Source: Candidatus Defluviibacterium haderslevense
GTDB taxonomy: Bacteria > Bacteroidota > Bacteroidia > Chitinophagales > Saprospiraceae
NCBI GenBank assembly: GCA_016712225.1
Contig: JADJRL010000003.1
Location: forward strand, 3,795,501-3,859,500
Reading direction: 5' to 3'
DNA: 64,000 nucleotides
The position numbers and the translations under genes are program-made. Shown here piece after piece: positions 36,825-45,371 of the stretch (the first letter of the stretch is position 1; each line of letters starts with the position of its first letter). The notes under the pieces were generated by a model. The model worked only from the letters and a program-made list of their open reading frames with translations. It searched no databases and was not told the DNA's origin.

Positions 36825-37164
36825 TTTTATAAAATTGTTTTATTAAACCATTCATTAAAGGGAATTTGATTAATTTGTCCTTAAGCAACATGGTAATTAT
36901 GCCAATGAACATGTATCCACATGAAACTATTAAAAAGCCCAGCCATGGTTTTTCTAACCATTCGCCCAAGCCAAATGCTAATGCAATGCTAGCAAATACT
37001 ATGAACAATAAAAATACGATAAAAACAACAGAACTAACAATTAAATTGGTAACAATTTCAGCAGTTTTCTCTGCAATCTCTAATTTCAATCCATCTATTC
37101 TAAGATTGATATAAGATTTTATATTTGTGATGAGTTCTTCGGCTTTTTCGTATGTTTTTTCCAT
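36808..37164 (-). CDS. Phage holin family III-like / YqjE-type membrane protein
   Basis: 118 residues. An N-terminal amphipathic helix (EELITNIKSYINLRIDGLKL) is followed by two transmembrane helices (~42-68 and ~75-93). This is the layout of the holin superfamily III/YqjE (DUF1469) proteins common in Bacteroidota chromosomes. Despite the name, these are usually not lysis proteins. No phage gene lies nearby, so a role in envelope stress or membrane association is more likely, though undefined. Confidence 0.72.
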   Translation of the reverse strand: MEKTYEKAEELITNIKSYINLRIDGLKLEIAEKTAEIVTNLIVSSVVFIVFLLFIVFASIALAFGLGEWLEKPWLGFLIVSCGYMFIGIITMLLKDKLIKFPLMNGLIKQFYKNEEAD

Positions 37165-37235
37165 TTGTCGGATTTTGTGATCTTGATTTATACATTAATA
37201 AACACTAAACGAACCAGTAAGTTTTTCTAAAATAA

Positions 37236-38714
37236 TCAGGAATTAATGATATGAGGATTGTCCGGGATTCTATTTAACACTTCAAGAAAAAAGTTCCAAA
37301 ATTTTTGAACTGAACTTATCTGCACTTTTTCATCAGGCGAATGGGCTCCACGAATATTGGGTCCGAAAGATATCATTTCCATGTTCGGATAATTGGATCC
37401 TAAAATACCACATTCTAAGCCAGCATGACAAGCACTAACCAATGCATTATCAGCATTCATCTCCTTGTATAACGTACTCATCAATTGAACAATTGTAGCT
37501 TCTGGTTTAGGTGTCCACCCAGGATATGAGCCGCTAAAATCAATTTTAGCATCCATAAGCTTAAAAGTATATTTTAAGGCCATTGCTAAGTCCATTTTTT
37601 CTGTATCTACTGAACTTCGAGTTAAGCATTGTATTGTATATAGTCCATCTTTAACCAAAACTCTGGCCAGATTATTTGAGGATTGTACGAGATGGAGTAT
37701 ATCAGGACTCATACGATAAATACCGTTAGGACAGGCATATAGACTATTCAGCAATTTAGATTGGAAATCTTCCTTAAATACTAAAGTCAAATCAGCTGAA
37801 TTTTCAATTTGGAGGCAAAGGTTTGGATCTGTGGTTTGGTGTTCAGCTTGTAATTCTTTTTCTATAAACAGTATGAAATTTTTAAATTCGGTTTCGTTAT
37901 TTTTTGATACCACAATTCCAGCAGTTGATTCACGGGGTATTGCGTTCCTTAAACTGCCACCATCGATAAAATTAATTTGAACCCCGAATTGATCCCAAGC
38001 TGATGATAAAATGCGATTCATTAATTTATTTGCATTGCCTCTGCCTTTATAGATATCCATTCCTGAATGGCCACCTGTCAAACCCTTGATATGAAGTATC
38101 AAAGAGATACCATTTGGACTTGGAGGTATTTGTTCATATTTGCCAGAAGCAGTAACATCGATTCCCCCTGCGCAACCTATCGTTAATTCATTGTCATCCT
38201 CAGTGTCTAGATTTAACAAGATACTTCCTTTTAATATACCTCCCTTCAAATTCAAAGCTCCTGTCATTCCGGTCTCTTCATCAATAGTAAATAAAGCTTC
38301 AATAGCTGGATGTGGAATTTTTTCCGATTCAAGTAGGCTCATTATTGTTGCCACACCAATGCCATTGTCTGCGCCTAGAGTTGTTCCTTTAGCTTTCACC
38401 CAATCGCCATCCACGATCATTTCAATTCCCTGGGTATTAAAATCGAAAATCGTATTAGCATTTTTTTGATGCACCATGTCTAAATGGCTTTGTAATACTA
38501 TTGTTTTCTTATGCTCCAGGCCTTTGGTGGCAGGTTTTTTAATAATGACATTCCCTATTTCATCTTTGAAAGTTTCAAGGCCCAATTTTTTGCCAAATTG
38601 TATCATAAATTCAATAACCCGCTCTTCCTTTTTTGATGGTCGGGGAACAGCATTTAAATCGGCAAAATGATTCCATAGTTCTTTTGGTTCTAGATCGCGA
38701 AGTGAAGTGGACAT
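37236..38714 (-). CDS. pepD: Xaa-His (aminoacyl-histidine) dipeptidase, M20 family
   Basis: 492 residues. Dinuclear zinc site residues are visible: H77 (LQSHLDMVHQK), D116 (TLGADNGIG), E146/E147 (TIDEETG), D170 (LNLDTED) and a C-terminal His in GAHSPDE. A lid domain is inserted in the middle. It cleaves dipeptides such as carnosine and Xaa-His in the cytoplasm; no signal peptide is seen. The protein is full length and apparently monocistronic. Confidence 0.93.
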   Translation of the reverse strand: MSTSLRDLEPKELWNHFADLNAVPRPSKKEERVIEFMIQFGKKLGLETFKDEIGNVIIKKPATKGLEHKKTIVLQSHLDMVHQKNANTIFDFNTQGIEMIVDGDWVKAKGTTLGADNGIGVATIMSLLESEKIPHPAIEALFTIDEETGMTGALNLKGGILKGSILLNLDTEDDNELTIGCAGGIDVTASGKYEQIPPSPNGISLILHIKGLTGGHSGMDIYKGRGNANKLMNRILSSAWDQFGVQINFIDGGSLRNAIPRESTAGIVVSKNNETEFKNFILFIEKELQAEHQTTDPNLCLQIENSADLTLVFKEDFQSKLLNSLYACPNGIYRMSPDILHLVQSSNNLARVLVKDGLYTIQCLTRSSVDTEKMDLAMALKYTFKLMDAKIDFSGSYPGWTPKPEATIVQLMSTLYKEMNADNALVSACHAGLECGILGSNYPNMEMISFGPNIRGAHSPDEKVQISSVQKFWNFFLEVLNRIPDNPHIINS

Positions 38715-38751
38715 ATTATTGATTTTTTAGAATTATTGAATAAATGACAAC

Positions 38752-38759
38752 CAAATATA
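38752..38759 (-). promoter_or_regulatory. -7 element (TATATTTG on the minus strand) for pepD
   Basis: The plus strand reads CAAATATA, i.e. TAnnTTTG on the coding strand, 37 bases before the pepD ATG. Confidence 0.5.
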
Positions 38760-39108
38760 GTATAAATTGGTAGATTAATTTTATTTAAAAAATTTCAAGT
38801 TTGAGTAGGAGAGAATATTTATTATCAATCCAAAGTTAATTTGTTTTTTTTGTAAACAGCAGGAAAGGTTGATAAGCTGATGAAGCGTTATACAAATATG
38901 CTCAATATTTAAAATAGAAGTTCAGTGATCAGTTTCCTATTTATTGTCTCGTAAAATGATCAAATTTAGTATATCATTTGCAGGATTTAGCAAATGTCAA
39001 ATAACTGAAATTAAGTACATTTAATTGTATACAATTAAAAATAAAAAAAGATTGCCAAGAGCTAAGTATTCAGACGAAAATACATTTATATCATATACAG
39101 ATTATCAT
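38760..39108. other. Spacer without a gene
   Basis: About 350 AT-rich bases between the pepD promoter and a long palindrome. No ORF, tRNA or repeat array is seen. Confidence 0.6.
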
Positions 39109-39138
39109 TCATCTTTGCATTTTAAAATGCAAAGATGA
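39109..39138. terminator. 30-bp perfect palindrome downstream of the SprB-repeat gene
   Basis: Perfect self-complementarity centred at 39123/39124 (core GCATTTT/AAAATGC). It lies 31 bases after the stop of the minus-strand gene, as a terminator would, but no good T-tract follows on the minus strand. Termination is therefore likely rather than certain. Confidence 0.5.
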
Positions 39139-39169
39139 GAATCTTTTTCTGAAAAATATTTACTTATTC

Positions 39170-41638
39170 TTATTTGTAAATCAATATTCGTTTCATAATA
39201 AATCCATTGAGTGTATTGATTTTAAGTAGATATACTCCATTTGGAAACATTTCAGTAGATATTAGATACTCATTATTTATAAAATTATCCTTGATCAAAG
39301 ACAAGCCTGAAATATTATATATTTCATATCCAAATAATTTATGGTCTGATTTAATACGCAGCAATTCTCTGATTGGATTAGGATAGACTTGAATATCGTT
39401 TTGAATATAATTATTGTTTGAAACAATACAGTTTACTGAAAATGGGCCAAATTCAAAAGTACAAGCTGTGGTATCGCCCTCTGGTTTGTCTGATGCTATG
39501 AAAAAGTAATCACCAACTTTAAATTGGTTGTTTGATTGGTTTGATAATTTATTTTTTGCTGCATCATACCAAGCACCTGATACCGGATTTCCTTTGAATT
39601 CCAATTCGATTTTTCCATCATTAGCATTGCAAGATGTAGCATTCGTGATATTCGCTTTAAGAAGACTTATAACTGGGTCTGGATATTCAAAACGTATAAT
39701 TTGTTCAGCTTTGCATCTAAACGCGTCTTGAATGAATATAATACTATCTGATGGTTGAAAATGATCAAAATGCAATGTAGTCGTAGTGTCATAAACTCCT
39801 TGCCAAATATTATTTTTGATCAATGAAAAGGTATCCTTCAATTTTGATTTAAGTAGTAAATTAAAATTTGCATTTTTGCCTGTACAGTAATCAAATAGAA
39901 TACTATCATAAGATAAACTAAGTGGATTTTCTATAGTTACAGTATATGACTTAGTGCTGGAATTATTGCTTAAATCTTTCGCATTAAAGATGGATTCGCT
40001 TCTACCATTTGGAAAATAATCATCTTTTGTTGGACCAGAAATTTGTTTTAATTCTGCAAACCCACAATTGTCAGTAGCGATAACTTGTGGTACAATAATA
40101 TTGCATCGATAACTGAATGAATCACGCCAAGTAATAATTACTGGTGCAATCGTATCCATAATATTTACCTTTAATTGTCCTATTGTTTTATTTCCAAATA
40201 AATCAGTCACTTGAGTATTAATCAGTTGAGTTCCTAATTGTGAACAAGTGAAACTATCCTGTGAAGTAATGATTACCAACCCTGTATCGCAATTATCAAA
40301 AACCCTCAATTTTATTTTGGATTGTGTCAAAACAGTTTTTCCAGCTGTGTTTAAATATAAAGTCAATGGGGTGGTGTCAATAGTAGGAAAAATACTGTCT
40401 TTAACTGTCAATTTAGTTGTGTTGTTTATTTTGCACCCTAAGTTATCTGTAATTGTACAGGTGTAGCTAGCTGCTTTTTTATTATTTATTTGAAAAGTAG
40501 TTTCTCCGGATGACCATAAATAAGTATATGGTGCTGTTGCACCTGTAGCTTCTAATTTGATTGAACCGGTGTTGTCTAAAATACAAGCTGGCGATTTCAA
40601 AATATTGCTAAAAATGACAAAATCAAAAGGTTCTGTAATGGTGAATGATTGAGTTTGTGTGCACATAGCCATATCGGTAATGGTTACCACATAGTCCCCA
40701 GCTCTTAAATTGGATATCGTTTTAGTTGTGTTTCCGTTAAACCATTTGTATGTGTATGGTGCAGTTCCACCTGTTACACTAACAGTAATATTTCCATCAC
40801 TACCTTTCGGGCAGGTCGTTAAAAATTTACCTGTTCCTGTTATTTCTATTATTTTAGGTTCTGTCAATGTGCCGCTAACAACCATCATCGTTAAGTTGGC
40901 ATCTGAAACGGTTACAGTATGTACACCGGCTCCTAAATTGGTTGCCATAGCTGTTGTCTGGCCATTAGTCCATGCATAAGCATATGGAGGAGTGCCATTA
41001 GAGGCTGTTACAGTCATTGTGCCATTTGTAAAACCATAACAAGTAGGGTTTTTCATTTGAGTGATGGTGGCTGTTACGTTAGGTGCCTGAGGAAGGGTTC
41101 CAGAAGCTTGACTTGTCAACAATAAGTCATTGTCATTTGTGGTGCCATTTTTATCGGCCATCATAGATGCGGCATACATGGTAACGGTTTGTCCAGTTGC
41201 ACCCGGGGACCTCCATACAACTGTATAGGTAATGCTTGAATTCCCATTAAATAATACTGCTGGATTATGCTCCCAGTAATCACGGCCCCCAGATGGTGTT
41301 ATAGTAGTGCTACTCCCAGGGGTTTTTAAAGTACCGACTTTTGTATTGTTCTGATCTAGGACTACTAATTGGAACCCGCCCCGATCTGCATCCGTAAGTG
41401 GGGAAGTAGTATTGTTAATCCTTAGAGTAATTGAATAATCCGTGTTGGGTGTAATCGTTGAGGGCAAGCCTATAATATCGACACTACCGCTTAAATTACC
41501 ACTTGAACCTTGAGTATGACAATTAGAACACAATCCATCACCAGGAGCTCCGGTATATCCATTTGGTGGATTGGATGCATTATTTAAAAAAAGAACTCCG
41601 ATAAATAAAATAATAAAAAAATAGTAAATTTTACCCAT
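39170..41638 (-). CDS. T9SS surface protein with heme motif, reelin-like domain and SprB repeats
   Basis: 822 residues. A signal peptide is followed by CSNCH (37-41), a c-type heme-binding motif within a choice-of-anchor V/reelin-like domain (~25-190). Three SprB-type repeats follow (~195-405, each with a xxGxxPYxYxW core and TxTDxxxC end). Next are HYR-like Ig modules (~430-570) and a T9SS type A sorting domain (YPNPIRELLRIK, last ~75 residues). SprB repeats occur in the gliding adhesin SprB; here there are only three, so it is not SprB itself. It is likely a surface adhesin whose heme, if loaded, would be unusual. It is transcribed alone. Confidence 0.85.
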   Translation of the reverse strand: MGKIYYFFIILFIGVLFLNNASNPPNGYTGAPGDGLCSNCHTQGSSGNLSGSVDIIGLPSTITPNTDYSITLRINNTTSPLTDADRGGFQLVVLDQNNTKVGTLKTPGSSTTITPSGGRDYWEHNPAVLFNGNSSITYTVVWRSPGATGQTVTMYAASMMADKNGTTNDNDLLLTSQASGTLPQAPNVTATITQMKNPTCYGFTNGTMTVTASNGTPPYAYAWTNGQTTAMATNLGAGVHTVTVSDANLTMMVVSGTLTEPKIIEITGTGKFLTTCPKGSDGNITVSVTGGTAPYTYKWFNGNTTKTISNLRAGDYVVTITDMAMCTQTQSFTITEPFDFVIFSNILKSPACILDNTGSIKLEATGATAPYTYLWSSGETTFQINNKKAASYTCTITDNLGCKINNTTKLTVKDSIFPTIDTTPLTLYLNTAGKTVLTQSKIKLRVFDNCDTGLVIITSQDSFTCSQLGTQLINTQVTDLFGNKTIGQLKVNIMDTIAPVIITWRDSFSYRCNIIVPQVIATDNCGFAELKQISGPTKDDYFPNGRSESIFNAKDLSNNSSTKSYTVTIENPLSLSYDSILFDYCTGKNANFNLLLKSKLKDTFSLIKNNIWQGVYDTTTTLHFDHFQPSDSIIFIQDAFRCKAEQIIRFEYPDPVISLLKANITNATSCNANDGKIELEFKGNPVSGAWYDAAKNKLSNQSNNQFKVGDYFFIASDKPEGDTTACTFEFGPFSVNCIVSNNNYIQNDIQVYPNPIRELLRIKSDHKLFGYEIYNISGLSLIKDNFINNEYLISTEMFPNGVYLLKINTLNGFIMKRILIYK

Positions 41639-41951
41639 GTTAAAACTGTTAATTTTTGCGATTTAAACACATTGAAGTAAAGGTATATAAATTCCTTTAT
41701 TATCTATAAATTTTAACAATTGGTAATTCTAAGATTTTGATACGGTCATTATTTGTAGGATGACAAAATTGACTTTTAAATACATTTAAAATGTAATGAA
41801 TGCTAAGTCATAGTACTTGAGAAACAGCAATACTTCACTTAGTAAGTTAAAACGAGTTACACATTTAATCTAGGTGCGATTAATATGTTGAAATTCAAAA
41901 AATGATAGACGAATATCTGCAACTTTTGTTGATAGAAATGTAAATAAAAAA
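41639..41951. other. Spacer of ~310 bases without a gene
   Basis: It holds the upstream region of the SprB-repeat gene and the 3' flank of ftsY. A 15-base palindrome (TACATTTAAAATGTA, 41781-41795) is the only structure I see. Confidence 0.5.
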
Positions 41952-42920
41952 TCAGAGTGACGAATCAGATTTCGTAAACAAAGAATCGATAAATGCTTTT
42001 CTATTAAAAACTTGAAGCTTGTCAATAGATTCGCCCACGCCGATGTACTTAATTGGGATTTTGAATTGGTCTGAAATCCCAAGTGCAACTCCACCACGAG
42101 CAGTCCCATCTAGTTTAGTTAGAATTAATCCAGTAACATGGGATGTTTCAGTAAAATGTCTACACTGTTCAAATGCATTTTGCCCTGTTGTGGCATCAAG
42201 AACTAAAAGAACTTCATGTGGTGCTCCTGGAAGTGATTTATCGATTGAACGATTAATTTTACTTAATTCATTCATTAAATTTAATTTGGTATGCAATCGC
42301 CCTGCTGTATCAATTATGCAAACATCAACCTGCTCCTGAATCGCTTTTTGGGTTGCTTCATAAGCTACAGCTGAAGGATCAGCGCCCATACCTTTTGTAA
42401 AAAACGAACAACCAACTCGATCGGCCCAAATTTTTAATTGATCTTCAGCAGCTGCTCTAAATGTGTCACCAGCTGCTATCATAACTTTTTTACCTTTTAA
42501 GGTGAATTGATATGCTAATTTTCCAATGGAAGTAGTCTTTCCTACACCATTGACCCCAACAACTAAGATGATTTGAGGCTTGTGTCCATCAGTGTCAAAG
42601 TCTTCTAAATCTTGCGTATTGTTTTCTAAAAGCAAGTTGCTGATCTCATCCCTCAGGATAGTGCTTAATTCAGCTGCATTTAGATATTTATCAACAGCAA
42701 CTCTAGCTTCAATTCGGTTAATAATTTTAATTGTAGTTTCAAGTCCTACATCAGATGTGATTAAAATTTGTTCGAGGTCATCAAGAATTTCAACATCCAC
42801 TGTTGATTTTCCTGCTATGGCTTTTGATATTTTTTCAAAAAAACCTGTTTTAGTTTTTTCAAGACCTTTGTCCAGATCTTGTTTTTTTTCTTTATTGAAA
42901 AATCGATCAAAAAAACCCAT
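41952..42920 (-). CDS. ftsY: Signal recognition particle receptor FtsY
   Basis: 322 residues, nearly all NG domain with a very short acidic N-terminal region. The GTPase motifs are GVNGVGKTTSIGKLA (G1, ~118-132), DTFRAAAEDQL (G2/insertion box), DTAGRL (G3) and TKLDGTARGG (G4). It docks ribosome-SRP complexes at the membrane. It follows the ribosomal-protein genes but is separated by a terminator, so it probably has its own promoter. Confidence 0.97.
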   Translation of the reverse strand: MGFFDRFFNKEKKQDLDKGLEKTKTGFFEKISKAIAGKSTVDVEILDDLEQILITSDVGLETTIKIINRIEARVAVDKYLNAAELSTILRDEISNLLLENNTQDLEDFDTDGHKPQIILVVGVNGVGKTTSIGKLAYQFTLKGKKVMIAAGDTFRAAAEDQLKIWADRVGCSFFTKGMGADPSAVAYEATQKAIQEQVDVCIIDTAGRLHTKLNLMNELSKINRSIDKSLPGAPHEVLLVLDATTGQNAFEQCRHFTETSHVTGLILTKLDGTARGGVALGISDQFKIPIKYIGVGESIDKLQVFNRKAFIDSLFTKSDSSL

Positions 42921-42941
42921 ATTGAAGTTGCTTACATAAAT

Positions 42942-42978
42942 AAAAAATGAGAAGCCCGTTAAATGAACTTCTCATTAA
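42942..42978 (-). terminator. Terminator of the rpmB-rpmG-DUF4295 unit
   Basis: A 9-bp stem, AATGAGAAG (42946-42954) with CTTCTCATT (42968-42976). On the minus strand it is followed by a T-rich tract (TTTTTATTT). It lies between the DUF4295 stop and ftsY. Confidence 0.75.
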
Positions 42979-43000
42979 AAGTTTTATATTTTTAAGATCT

Positions 43001-43177
43001 TTATTTTGATTGCTCAAAAAAGTCTTTCACCTTATCTTTATGAACCATTAATTGCTTGTAAGTATACTTTCCGGTTACCGGATCTTTTATTGATTTGATG
43101 ACTTTTACAAAGTCACGACCAGAACCTGCATTTGCTCCCCGTTGCGCAACTTTCGCGTTTTTAGATATTTTAGCCAT
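43001..43177 (-). CDS. DUF4295 family small basic protein (ribosome-associated)
   Basis: 58 residues, easily missed because of size: it begins MAKISKNAKVAQRGANAGSG, has KVIKSIKDPVTGKYTYKQLM and ends DFFEQSK. It starts 2 bases after the rpmG stop, and its high lysine content and position fit a ribosomal protein. DUF4295 is confined to Bacteroidota and sits beside rpmB-rpmG in most of them. A Bacteroidota-specific large-subunit protein (bL38) has been seen in the Flavobacterium ribosome structure; I suspect, but cannot confirm, that it is this family. Confidence 0.88.
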   Translation of the reverse strand: MAKISKNAKVAQRGANAGSGRDFVKVIKSIKDPVTGKYTYKQLMVHKDKVKDFFEQSK

Positions 43178-43179
43178 GA

Positions 43180-43368
43180 TTATTTAATTTCTTTGTGAAT
43201 TGTATATTTTCTAAGAACAGCATTGAATTTTTTAAGTTCAAGACGATCAGGAGTATTTTTTCGATTTTTTTCGGTAATATACCTTGAAGTTCCAGGCATA
43301 CCAGAAGCTTTGTGCTCTGTGCATTCCAGTATAATTTGGTTTCTATTACCTTTACTTTTCTTTGCCAT
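43180..43368 (-). CDS. rpmG: Large ribosomal subunit protein bL33
   Basis: 62 residues: KGNRNQIILECTEHKASG, then SRYITEKNRKNTPDRLELKK and a YTIHKEIK end, the L33 pattern. Only one of the zinc cysteines remains (Cys in LECTE), so this is the zinc-free (C-minus) form. Confidence 0.96.
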   Translation of the reverse strand: MAKKSKGNRNQIILECTEHKASGMPGTSRYITEKNRKNTPDRLELKKFNAVLRKYTIHKEIK

Positions 43369-43387
43369 TTGATTTTAATTTAACTAA

Positions 43388-43621
43388 TTAAGCATTTGCC
43401 TTTTTGGCTATTTTCTTCATGTAATCGTAAAGCCCTAGTTTGTCAATAGTCCTAAGGGTTTTAGCTGTGATTTTTAATTCAATCCATTCATTTGTTTCTG
43501 GCATGAAGAATGTTTTCTTCTGAAGATTCGGATTAAATCTTCTTTTTGTCTTATGATTTGAGTGGGATACTTTGTTCCCAAACATTGGTCTTGTTCCAGA
43601 TAATTCACATACTTTAGACAT
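43388..43621 (-). CDS. rpmB: Large ribosomal subunit protein bL28
   Basis: 77 residues. It begins MSKVCELSGTRPMFGNKVSH, continues with SNHKTKRRFNPNLQKKTF and ends in the helix KTLRTIDKLGLYDYMKKIAK. It is first protein gene of the unit tRNA-Arg, rpmB, rpmG, DUF4295. A single N-terminal cysteine is left of the zinc motif. Confidence 0.97.
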   Translation of the reverse strand: MSKVCELSGTRPMFGNKVSHSNHKTKRRFNPNLQKKTFFMPETNEWIELKITAKTLRTIDKLGLYDYMKKIAKKANA

Positions 43622-43649
43622 AATTCTTCTTTTTTTTATAACACCTTCG

Positions 43650-43723
43650 TGACTCCGTCAGGATTCAAACCTGAAACCTCCTGATCCGTAGTCAGGTGCT
43701 CTATTCAGTTAAGCTACGGAGCC
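43650..43723 (-). tRNA. tRNA-Arg (ACG)
   Basis: On the minus strand the acceptor GGCTCCG pairs with CGGAGTC (one G.T). The D-arm is TAGCTTAACTGAATAGAGCA, the anticodon stem-loop is CTGACTACGGATCAG with anticodon ACG, and the T-loop is GGTTTGAATCC. It is 74 bases long. The ACG anticodon is normally edited to ICG by TadA. It lies 28 bases before rpmB. Confidence 0.95.
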
Positions 43724-43740
43724 TCAAAAATTTGAGTCCG

Positions 43741-43748
43741 CAAAGATA
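43741..43748 (-). promoter_or_regulatory. -7 element for tRNA-Arg/rpmB (TATCTTTG on the minus strand)
   Basis: The plus strand reads CAAAGATA. It lies 17 bases before the 5' end of tRNA-Arg and is likely the promoter of the whole tRNA-rpmB-rpmG-DUF4295 unit. Confidence 0.6.
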
Positions 43749-43778
43749 CAAGCTTTTAACAAAAATTGTATGAGATAT

Positions 43779-45371
43779 TTATAATTTTAATATAGCCTGG
43801 CTTATTTTTTTCTCCTCAAATTCTAAAACAACAAAGTAAACTCCTGAAATCCAGCCATTTGTATTGATTTTTAAACCAGATGATTGACCCGGTTGATTGA
43901 CATAACTTTGATCAAAAATCCATTGCCCGAGTATATTACAGACTTTAATTGAATAATTTCCAAAAGCTTCGAGTTGTATATCCAAATTGAGATCATCATA
44001 AACTGGATTAGGTTTAATGGTTAGTGCAAATGTATCCCGTTTACTATCCTGGCAATATGCATCCAGGCATTTTAATGATTTTAATGCGTTCATCCTGCGT
44101 CCACTGGTAGTAATACCATTGAGACTGGCATTCTCATCACCGCATTCCAAAATAAACTGTCTCATTAATAAGGATGCTTGTTTTGGGTTTGATTTAGAAA
44201 GGGCATTGAATTTTGGACAAAACTGATTTAATAATGCAATGGTACCACCAACCTGAGGTGCAGACAAGGAACAACCACTTTCTTCTCGTATCGTTCCTCC
44301 CAAACCCATAACTGTAACATTTTCTCCGCTTGCTCCGATATCTATAAATTCTTTGCTAAAGCCAGCGTCAAGCACTTTTTGATCGTTTTTATCCGTATTG
44401 GTAACAGCTATTAAGTGAAGACTAGGGCAAAGAGAGGGGATATCACCTAGTATGCTTACATCATGATCAGGTCTGTTTACAGTGGCACAAACGTTTAGAA
44501 TTCCTATATTTCCCAATTTATCATAAAGGGGACAAATAAGAGGATGATCATCCACAAAGTCGGTATCATAACCTAATGAAATTGTAGAAGCAATAACATA
44601 AGCACCTTTTTTTCCTTCGGATTTGAGATATTCATCTTTCATTTTATAGAAATAGGAATAGCAAGTAATCAAAGAGGCATCATTTGCTGCATCACAAATT
44701 AGCATTTTAATATTTTGATTCGTTCCGGAGACACCTATTTTATTGTTCCCAATTGCGCCAACCAAACCAGCAATATTTGTTCCATGATTTTTTAAATTAT
44801 GTTCATCTCCAGGATTAAAGGATAATGGGTTGAATCCATAATAATCATCAATATAATCATTATTGTCATCATCAATTCCGTTATCAGGAATTTCAAATTT
44901 ATTAATAAAAATATTTCGTTTTAAATCTGTTAGGGTATAGTCAAACCCTTCATCTATAACGCCAATAACAATGGTATCACCTAAAGGGCTAACACCATCA
45001 TTTTTGAAGCACCAAATATCTTCTATTTGCATTTTGACTAAATTCCATTGTTTGGAATATTCAGGATCATTTGGTTTACATGATCTTTCATTCAATTTGA
45101 AATTTTTTTGATAGATGGTAATCGCTTTATTGTTTTTAAGGATTTGATCTTCTTCTTGAGTTGAAAAGTAATCTGCAAATCGAACTAGATAGATAGGATC
45201 AAGACTAGATATTTTTTGGATAGTCCAATCGTGTTTAGATCTTGAAATATCGAATCCAAATTCAAGGGAAGCTAAATTATGACATTTGACTATGTACTCA
45301 TGTGGTATCTGGGCAATGAGTAAAATATTGGACCACAAAGCTAATAGAAATAGTATTCCAAATTTATTCAT
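43779..45371 (-). CDS. T9SS-secreted subtilisin-like (S8) serine protease
   Basis: 530 residues. A signal peptide (1-20) and an N-terminal ~90-residue prodomain precede the catalytic domain. The triad is complete: D140 (VIGVIDEGFDY), H196 (NHGTNIAG) and S368 (SGCSLSAPQVGG, normally GTSMAAPHV), with N299 as oxyanion residue. The region after D140 is rich in Asp/Asn and may bind calcium. The last ~80 residues are a T9SS sorting domain (LTIKPNPVYDDLNLDIQL). It is the last gene of a four-gene minus-strand run and overlaps the metal-receptor gene by 4 bases. Confidence 0.9.
   Translation of the reverse strand: MNKFGILFLLALWSNILLIAQIPHEYIVKCHNLASLEFGFDISRSKHDWTIQKISSLDPIYLVRFADYFSTQEEDQILKNNKAITIYQKNFKLNERSCKPNDPEYSKQWNLVKMQIEDIWCFKNDGVSPLGDTIVIGVIDEGFDYTLTDLKRNIFINKFEIPDNGIDDDNNDYIDDYYGFNPLSFNPGDEHNLKNHGTNIAGLVGAIGNNKIGVSGTNQNIKMLICDAANDASLITCYSYFYKMKDEYLKSEGKKGAYVIASTISLGYDTDFVDDHPLICPLYDKLGNIGILNVCATVNRPDHDVSILGDIPSLCPSLHLIAVTNTDKNDQKVLDAGFSKEFIDIGASGENVTVMGLGGTIREESGCSLSAPQVGGTIALLNQFCPKFNALSKSNPKQASLLMRQFILECGDENASLNGITTSGRRMNALKSLKCLDAYCQDSKRDTFALTIKPNPVYDDLNLDIQLEAFGNYSIKVCNILGQWIFDQSYVNQPGQSSGLKINTNGWISGVYFVVLEFEEKKISQAILKL

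Noticed and set aside
36808..37164. Prophage lysis holin
   Set aside because: There are no phage genes around. This family is a normal chromosomal membrane protein in Bacteroidota.
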